A stretch of DNA of 64,000 nt, taken from assembly GCF_963259705.1 (NCBI RefSeq), contig NC_081844.1, positions 41,419,341 to 41,483,340 on the forward strand, given 5' to 3'. This DNA is from Myotis daubentonii. Lineage: Eukaryota > Chordata > Mammalia > Chiroptera > Vespertilionidae. Numbering within the stretch: the first letter of the stretch is position 1; each line of letters opens with the position of its first letter. Below, piece by piece: positions 56,666 to 64,000 of this stretch. The notes under the pieces are model-generated. The model was not told the origin of the DNA, ran no database searches, and was given only the letters and a program-made list of their open reading frames with translations. The position numbers were made by a program, and so were the translations under genes.

Positions 56666-58577
56666 CAATACATTTTAACTATTGCCATAGGAACAGCAGA
56701 TATTCATGAATAATATTTACCCATGCTGAGTTCATTTTTTAAATATGCATTGGGAATGACACTGGGACATCCTAGTGGAAGTCTTACATACTACTTTGTA
56801 GCTCTGAGGTGGCATCTTAATTACAGATTGAGATATGAAATTAACAGTAAAGAGATAGCAACTATAGTCATAGATGTGTAAGAACTTCCCTATAACATAT
56901 GAAAAAGGCAAGAGGGAAAAGAGGCGAGCTTGGGTGAGAACACTAAGAGAAACAAAAATATAGGTGACAGAATGAGGACAGTAGTCATACAAGTAGAATG
57001 AAGCAAGCCAAAGTGTGGCTATTAGAAGATGAAAAAATCTCTGACACACAGTGAGGACTAAGAAATAGATATAAACTCATTTGAAAATCAAAAAATTAAA
57101 ACTTTGGCAACTTTGGAAAGAGTGGTTGCCATTGGGTATGGGTGAGGGATAGAAGGCAGATGGACAAGGGTTCAGAAATGCATAGAAAATTAGGAAGTAG
57201 GGACTCTAAGTCTAGGTAACTCTTCAAAAAGTTTTGTTACACAGAGGTAATGAGATACCAAGAATGAGAATAGTGAGGAAATATATTATTTTTCTATGCT
57301 CAATATATTTTAATGAGTTAAGAGGTTTGTATAACTTTAAAAGGTATGGATGATATACAGCTTGTATAGAGGTGGAAGCTGAACACAGAGAAAAAAGTAT
57401 TTGAGGACAGAAGAGTGTTCTGCATAATCACAAATGTGAAGATCAGTCTTAGAGAGCAGATTCTACATCCATTGTAACTGGAGAGGAAAATAACAATCAG
57501 TATGAATCAGTGTGGAATTTTAAATCGGAGGTCTTCTGTCTTCCCTGTGAGGAAGAAGGGAAAATATGACACTTACCTAGAATGTCTAAGAAGTGCCCTC
57601 AAAAGTTTGAGGTTCAAAAAGTCACTGTAACATGGGAAAGACATACCATGTTTAAATCAAGAAAAACAATCTGTTCCAGTTATTGAACTTTACCTGGGGT
57701 TTGATCATGTTGCTTATAAATGATCTGGGACATTTGATTACAAATACAAACATCTTAGCAAACCAATTAACAATGGCCACTTCTCTCAGTAGAAAGGTCA
57801 CTGAAGAGCCTCTCTGAACAAACATAATACCAAAAGGAGCTACTAACCTCCACTGACAGATGGATGCACCACGGCTTATGGATTGGCTAGGATAGATATC
57901 AGGATTTTAGCACTTGAGACTCCTACTTGCCCCACTAGCTAGCTACCTTTGTGCATTGATCAAACTGTTCAATGTCCTAGGGAAATCCTCACTGGACTCC
58001 ACACATTATTCTCCTTAACTGTCTAAACAGTCTCAGTTTCTCCAACCAGGCTTCAGCCTGGGTGGCAATTCTCCTTCTTGTCAAACTCATTTTTTATCCA
58101 GGCAGTTTTCTGTCAAAATCAATCTATTTTTCCGTTCATCTGGTCACCAACTTTCAATCTGTTCTATGTCATAAATAACTCTTGGAATGGAAAGGTAGAT
58201 TTCATGTTAACATACGATTTTTCACTACTGACAGGAAACCAGGCTAAAGATTTTCAACATGTCATCTCCCTTGTAATATAGCAAATAAAACAGCTATACC
58301 TAATATATTTAATCATAGTTTAGTGACTGACAGTTTTAGGTATCAAATTTAGATTCTTATTTTTCAGGAATACTATCTCAATATTTCTTAATTTTAGCTT
58401 TCATTTTTTTGAAAGGGATGATGAAAGTTTAGGTCTCATAGCATATAATTTGGATCAACTGAGTTTCACATATTACACTTTAGTTTTACATAGTCTTAAA
58501 TGAATATACTATAATAAAAATAATAAATTGTAGTCCAATTTCCTTTGCTGGTATTTATTAAATGTAATGTACTCTCT
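56666..58577. other. No feature recognised
   Basis: Unique-looking sequence; a minus-strand frame of 105 codons at 56732-57049 has no family signature. Confidence 0.4.
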
Positions 58578-58599
58578 TCTTATTTTCTTTTTTTATAAA

Positions 58600-58948
58600 T
58601 ATATGTTTTTTATTGATTAAGATATTAAATATGTGTCCTTATCCCCACGTTACCCCCTACCCCCCCCATGCCCTCACCCCCCTGTTGTCCATGTCCATTG
58701 GTCAGGCCTATATGCTTGCATATAAGTCCTTTGGTTGATCTTTCCCCCTTACCCCCACCCTCCCCTACCTTCCCTCCAAGGCCCGACAGTCCAATCAATG
58801 CCTCTCCATCTCTGGATCAGTCCTTGTTCATCAGTTTATGTTGTTCATTATATTCCACAAATGAGTGAGATCATGTGGTATTTATCCGCTCTCCAGTTCC
58901 ATCCTTGCTGTGGCAAATGGTAAGAGTTCCTTTTTCTTCTTCCTCTTC
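58600..58948 (-). other. L1 tail fused to HAL1
   Basis: Right after the HAL1 stop, GAGGAAGAAGAAAAAGG runs into AACTCTTACCATTTGCC, ATGGAACTGGAG and 'ACCACATGATCTCACTCATT'. These are the ORF2 C-terminus and 3'UTR of the resident L1 type (compare complement of 20640-20750), with a gap of about 45 bases where the L1 has GGCATTATGCTAAG. The rest follows the L1 3'UTR. Confidence 0.85.
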
Positions 58949-59781
58949 TTAAAGAATACCTTTCAGCATTTCATATAATGCTGGTTTGGTGGTGATGAAC
59001 TCCTTTAGCTTTTTCTTATCTGTGAAGGTCTTTATCTGACCTTCAATTCTGAATGATAGCTTTGCTGGGTAAAGTAATCTTGGTTGTAGGTTCTTGCTAT
59101 TCATCACTTTGAATATTTCTTGCCTCTCTTCTGGCCTGCATGGTTTCTGTTGAGAAATCAGCTGACAGTCGTATGGGTACTCCCTTGTAGGTAACTGTCT
59201 TTCTCTTGCTGCTTTTAAGATTCTCTCTTTGTCTTTTGCTCTTGGCATTTTAATTATGATGTGTCTTGGTGTGGTCCTCTTTGGATTCCTTTTGTTTGGG
59301 GTTCTCTGTGCTTCGTGGACTTGTAAGTCTATTTCTTTGACCAGGAAGGGGAAGTTTTCTGTCATTATTTCTTCAAATAGGTTTTCAATATCTTGCCCTC
59401 TCTCTTCTTCTGGTACCCCTATAATTCTGATGTTGGTACGCTTGAAGTTGTCCCAGAGGCTCCTTACACTATCTTCATATTTTTTGAATCTTTTTTCTTT
59501 TTCGGTTGGGTATTTTTTTTTTCTTTGTATTTCAAATCTTTGACTTGATTCTTGGGATCCTCTTGTCTGTTGTTGGATCTCTGTATGTTATTCTTTATTT
59601 CAGTCAGTGTATGCTTAATTTCTAGTCGGTCTTTTTTCATATCCTCCAGGGTCTCACTAAATTTATCGGCGGTTTCCATAAAATTCTTGAAAAACCTTAT
59701 AAACGTGGTTTTGAACTCTATATTCAGTCGTTTGCTTTCCTCCATTTCTGTCATTTGTGACCTGTTTCTTTGTCTCTGCAT
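58949..59781 (-). pseudogene. HAL1 ORF1, frameshifted
   Basis: Same ORF1 family as 44387-45235: starts MQRQRNR, with coiled-coil-type N-terminal half, then TENFPFLVKEIDLQV, PRHIIIKMPRAKDKE, LLYPAKLSF and FITTKPALYEMLKGIL. An early frame (59781-59464) closes after 105 codons near a run of A's (T's on plus strand, about 59513-59522), and the C-terminal frame reopens at 59365. A short out-of-frame stretch (about 59210-59130) is bracketed by compensating indels. Not translatable as one protein. Confidence 0.88.
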
Positions 59782-60923
59782 TTTTTATGCTTCCCTGTGT
59801 TGGTAGAGTGGTTTTGTGTGCTAGGTGTCCTGTAGGGCCCAGTGGCTCAGCCTCCCCAGTTACCTGAGGTGGACACTCTTGGTGCACCCCCTTGTGGGCT
59901 TTGTGCACAGTCTTGTTGTAGTTATGCCTTGATTGTTGTAGGATCACTGGGAGGAATTGACCTCCAGGCCAATTGGCAGTGAGAATCAGCTGTGTCTGCA
60001 GTGGGAGAACTTCTGTGCTGAAGACACCCTTCTGGGGCAAGACTTGCTTCAGTGGGGCTTTGGTGCTCACTGAGTCTGCCCCCTGAGTGTGTCCCTTATA
60101 GATCTGAGGAGTTGTAATCCGGATGGTCCCCCTCTGACAACTGGGTACACTGGCTCTTGGATCTACGGAGGTGCTAATTTAGCCTCTTCCGGAGGTTACC
60201 CGGCAGGAGCTACGAAGAGAACTGCAGATTCTATTTCCTTTTTTGGAGTTTGGGGGTGCCCTGATGAGGCCCAGCTGTGAAGCAATGCAAGCTGCTGTGG
60301 GGCCTTGGGCCTTCTCTTGGAAGTTCTGGGTCTGTCTGGCCCTGCTGCAATTTGTTAGGTAATTTTCAGGTTGCAAAGGGCCGGGGCTTTCATATGCAAA
60401 AGCCTCTGCCTGCAGCCTGGGTGGGGCGGGGTCTCAGGGAATCAAAGGGCGGAGCAAGCAGCTATGGCGGATCCTCAGCCCTGCCCTAAGGGGCCGCCCG
60501 TCTCAGTGTCCCAATTAATTGTTCCAAGTACCTCTGAGGGAAAGCCGCCCTCAAGTTCAGAGTTCTGCCTGCTGCCAGACAGTCCAGTTTCTCCCCGTAT
60601 GAGTCCTGGGTCCCCAGAGACTTTCAGGAGCCAGAGTTCAGAGCAGTCGGGAGCTTGTGACTCCCTCCAGATTCAAAAAGACCACCACGTCCTCAGGTAC
60701 CAGCCCCTTTCCGCTCGCAAGAGCCTCCGTACCTCTGCACTTTACTTCCGCATCTCCTCTGGCTCTCAGTGTGCTTTTCTTTCCTTCTAGTTGTAGAATT
60801 TCCACTCAGCCAGCCTTCCTGTAGTTCTGGATGATGTCCGTTTTGTCTTTTCATTGTATTTTTGAAGTTGTTGTGGGAGGCAGCAATTTCCCGGTGTTTA
60901 CCTATGCCGCCATCTTAATTTTC
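59782..60923 (-). promoter_or_regulatory. HAL1 5'UTR / likely internal promoter
   Basis: GC-rich 1.14 kb with an AAGATGGCGG motif at its very start (complement of 60908-60917), the position where many L1s have a YY1 site. Plus-strand frames here (for example 60371-60790) are shadows. Confidence 0.6.
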
Positions 60924-60936
60924 TCTTATTTTCTTT

Positions 60937-62149
60937 CTTTAGTAATTTTTAAATCTTTTAGTAATAAGTGGTCTTATTTTTATTTTGATTTTGGCAGTAA
61001 GGTATGGAAGATAAGAGAAGAAAATAAATTATCTTTAATTATAGTGTTCTAAAAAATGAAAAACAACTTTCAAATCATTTACATTTTAAAGAATATTAGA
61101 GAATATTTTTGGCCAATATTGGAAAAATGTCATAAAGGAGAAGTTAAGTAAGTATATTTATAAGTAGATACAAATTTAAAGAGGTTTGAGAGTACAACTG
61201 AGAAGCTTAAGTTTGGAGATGATTCTTGGCATATTCAAATTAAGAGATATTAAAGAGAGAAGGGGGGAGAGTCAGAATATTTAGAGCAATTAGAGATTTT
61301 GAGAGCGATGGAAGATAAGGCTAATAATGGGATAAGCAAGGGTTGCACTGAAACACTGAATTATGAAGAGCAGAATGAGCCATGAGAGGTCAGAACAGGG
61401 CACTTTCCTGAACAGAGTTCGCTTATAGCTTCAATATGGCCACTTAATTTCATAAAGACAAAGGACATCTTTTATCTTACTAAGTAGGGACTGAAAACTA
61501 GCTTTAAGACTCCTCCTAACTCATAGGTTCTGTGTCCAAATATAGGCATATTGAGTTTAAAATTTTAGATTTAGGAAGGCCTACCTTAGCAACAGGGATG
61601 TTAGATAATAAATCAAGAAGAAACAATCAGATTTCTAATTACTATCTTTCTTCAGTGCTTTTATGTTTCAGATTTTATGTTGCTGTTGATTTTATGATGG
61701 GGAAGCATAAGGTATCTATGGTGTGAATGTTGGTAAATACTTGGGGCAGTGCTGCTCCAGGATCAGACAGGGGCTAAATGATTAGTTGTTTCGGTTTTGT
61801 TTGTTTGTTTGTTTTCACAAAGATTGAGGACACAGGCAACTAAAGACATTTTTAAATTTTTCTTTAAAAATAAACATAGACCAGCTTGCCCAATTATGTG
61901 GATAATCTATGTAATTGAACATTTATTTATGTAATTTTTAAATGGTGTGTTTTCTACTATAGTTTAAGTAGTATGTTTCAATCAAACATGTTTTATGAAA
62001 GGCTCACCATTTATTTTCTATATTAAAGTGTTTATTTTCAATATCTACAGGTGCAGATGATTAGGATACATAATGATCACTTAGCTGTGGATGTCATTTG
62101 AATAGATGGAAAAACATTCTAACAGATTTAGAATAAAAAAGAAACACAA
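60937..62149. other. No feature recognised
   Basis: AT-rich; contains (GTTT)n at 61795-61814 and nothing else that I can name. Confidence 0.4.
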
Positions 62150-63840
62150 AGGTGGATCTTTGAAAATCTAAATATATACATATATTGTATATATGCATCA
62201 ATATGCAAAATAAATTTATTCGTACACACTAACAATTAAAAATTCCAAAGTAAAATTAAGAAACCAATTCCATTTACAGTGTCATCAAAATAATTAAATA
62301 TACAGAAACAAAGTTAACAGTGTAAGTTTTGTACACTAAAATATTATTGAAAGAAAGACAATATAAGATACAAATAGAAAGAATATTCCTTGTGTATTGA
62401 TTGTAAGACTTAATATTCCAATATTAGCTATGATGACAGTGCTGCTCTGAACATTTGTGTACCAATCACATTTTATATATAGAAAACCCTAGAGACAACA
62501 CCAAAAGAGTGTAATAACCAATAAACAAGTAAAGTTGCAGGATACAAAATCAATATAAAAACTGTTGTATTTCTATGCACTAACAATAATCTATCATTAA
62601 GATGGCAATACTCTTTAAGTTAATTCTTTAAATTTAATAAAATGCCTATAAAAAGTGTAAGCTTTTTTTTTCAGAATATGACAAGTTTTTCTGAAAAATT
62701 CATGCAGAATTGCAAGAGACCCAGAATAGCAAAGCAATCTTAAGAAAGAAGAACAAAGTTGTAGGGTTCATACTTCTCAATTTCAAAGCTTACTACAAAG
62801 TAAGAGTCATCAGGACAGTGTGGTTCTGGCATACAGATTAACATATACTAGTAAATTAATGAAGTGGAATTGTGAAGCTATGCATAAACCCATACATTTT
62901 TGGTCAACTGATTTTTGATACGAATACCAGGGAAATTTAATGGAGAATGAATAGCCTTTTCAACAAATGTTTCTGGAACAACCAATGTGTCAAGAATAAA
63001 GGTGACCCCTTCTCTTACACCACACACAAAAACTAATGCAAAATAAACTATGGACTATATGTAAGAGTTAGAAGAAATTATAGGAATAAATCTTTCTGAC
63101 CTTGGGTTGGGTAACGCCTTCTTAAATACAAGAAAAATATACAAATGACACAAGTAAAATAGATAAAATTGTTTACTGGTATATCAAAATTGTAAAATGT
63201 TGTTTGCAAACAAACTGTTATAAAAGTGAGAACACAAGCCACACAATAGGAAAAAATATTTGCAAATAACATATTGTATGAAAGAATTTTATCCAAAATA
63301 TAAAAAACATTATTCTAGAACTCAACAATAAAAAATAGAAAAAAAAACTAATTTAAAATGGGCAAAATATATTAATAGACATTTATCCAAGAAAGATAGG
63401 CAAAAAGACAACCACCACATGAAAATGTGCTCAATATTTATCATCAGGGAAATTCAAAGAAAAACAAGAAGGGTACATATATCACTTCCCACCTAACAGG
63501 ATTCCTATTATCAAAATGACAGTAATTGCCGGTGAGGATGTGAGATCATTGGAACCCTCATACACTGTTGGTGGGGATGTATAATTGTGCAGTCACTTTA
63601 AAAAACAGTTTGGCAGTTCTTCAAGATATTGTCATATGAATCCACAAATTCACTCCCTGAAACATAATTAAAGTATGCATCCATATAAAACTTGGTACAC
63701 AAATGTTCAGAGTAGCACTGTTCATAAAAGCTAAAAAGTAGAAACAAGCCAAATGTTCATCAACTGATGAATGGATAAATAAAATGCCATACATCCTTAT
63801 TATATCTGGAAGTTGCAACCACATAAATTACTGATGTGCA
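62150..63840 (+). mobile_element. Old L1M ORF2 fragment
   Basis: Forward landmarks in order: 'AAGAAACCAATTCCATTTACA', 'TTGCAGGATACAAAATCAATA', 'TGTATTTCTATGCACTAACAA', 'AACAAAGTTGTAGGGTTCATA', 'TTTTGGTCAACTGATTTTTGA', 'CATACACTGTTGGTGGGGATG' and 'CAAATGTTCATCAACTGATGA'. This is the second half of ORF2, full of stops. Confidence 0.83.
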
Positions 63841-64000
63841 TATCTCCACATAATTATCTCATATCTAACCAACTGATTACTATTCTTTCATTTTCAGGAT
63901 GAATCTCTCCCAAGAAGCTGAAATATTCTACCTTATATTGGATAATTCTAATTTTTCAAATTAGAAATTCCCTGAGCTGAAGCATTGTGGCCTCTAAAAC
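63841..64000. other. No feature recognised
   Basis: Window end; nothing named. Confidence 0.4.

Larger units (their letters stand above)
58591..60923 (-). mobile_element. Full-length HAL1 with an L1-derived 3' tail
   Basis: Minus-strand order is a long GC-rich 5'UTR (60923-59782), a broken ORF1 (59781-58949), then about 355 bases of L1 ORF2 C-terminal and L1 3'UTR sequence and an A-rich tail. A 13-bp duplication TCTTATTTTCTTT flanks it (58578-58590 and 60924-60936). The 5' end begins AAGATGGCGGCATAGG. It lacks ORF2 apart from the short C-terminal scrap, so it was mobilised in trans by L1. Confidence 0.9.

Noticed and set aside
60371..60790. 139-codon plus-strand frame in GC-rich sequence
   Set aside because: Lies antisense within the HAL1 5'UTR and shows no protein family signature.
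1..64000. CRISPR arrays, operons, riboswitches or other prokaryotic systems
   Set aside because: Everything recognisable is mammalian repeat DNA; regular repeats are microsatellites, a minisatellite or transposon copies.

Overview
The window is mammalian intergenic or intronic DNA, almost certainly from a vesper bat (Vespertilionidae). Three kinds of evidence agree. About fifteen tRNA-derived Ves-type SINEs are present. Eleven non-autonomous Helitrons of HeliBat type are present, most starting TC, ending in a GTGCAC hairpin plus CTAG and sitting between A and T. There are also hAT and mariner MITEs of the kind known from Myotis-like bats. I found no intact host protein-coding gene, rRNA or tRNA gene, CRISPR array or bacterial feature.

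Layout. 0.5-2.3 kb: an old LINE-1/HAL1 fragment, then a SPIN-like hAT MITE with a perfect 8-bp target duplication (2.8-3.0 kb). 5-7 kb: old L1, L2 and MIR. 7.0-11 kb: a Helitron 5' half, an L1 endonuclease fragment split by a Ves SINE, and a decayed gammaretrovirus-like ERV on the minus strand (partial LTR, tRNA-Pro-like primer site, Gag start, integrase C-terminus). 12-15 kb: three short complete Helitrons and Ves SINEs. 18-20 kb: old L1 and MIR. 20.36-25.79 kb: a near-full-length, recently inserted L1 on the minus strand, flanked by an 18-bp duplication, with ORF1 and ORF2 lightly broken. 26.2 kb: a second hAT MITE. 27.4-31.4 kb: mostly unexplained sequence with two or three short open segments, one with a CxxC...CxxC pattern, and an old L1 tail. 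32.37 kb: a 35-nt tailless U2 snRNA retro-fragment with its own target duplication. 32-39 kb: Helitrons, including a head-to-tail pair with an internal minisatellite. 39-41 kb: a triple nest (L1 > mariner MITE > Ves) and a TC/AC microsatellite. 42.3-43.1 kb: a solo LTR. 44.27-45.59 kb: a half-LINE (HAL1) with an intact 282-residue ORF1 and a perfect 16-bp target duplication. 48-50.6 kb: a Ves with a Helitron nested in it, a mariner MITE, a young Ves and a minus-strand LTR. 53-54.5 kb: a Helitron with GT-rich duplications and two MLT1-type LTRs. 58.6-60.9 kb: a second HAL1 whose 3' end has been replaced by an L1 ORF2/3'UTR tail. 62-63.8 kb: old L1 ORF2.

How the parts relate. The L1 encodes the machinery (ORF2 endonuclease and reverse transcriptase) that Ves SINEs, HAL1s and small-RNA fragments need to move; the flanking duplications and A-rich tails fit that dependence. 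The two HAL1 copies are the most interesting content. They share an ORF1 clearly different from that of the resident L1, lack ORF2, and carry two different 3' ends. This suggests an ORF1-only lineage that swapped its tail for an L1 tail. All family names come from recognition by eye; no database search was run.
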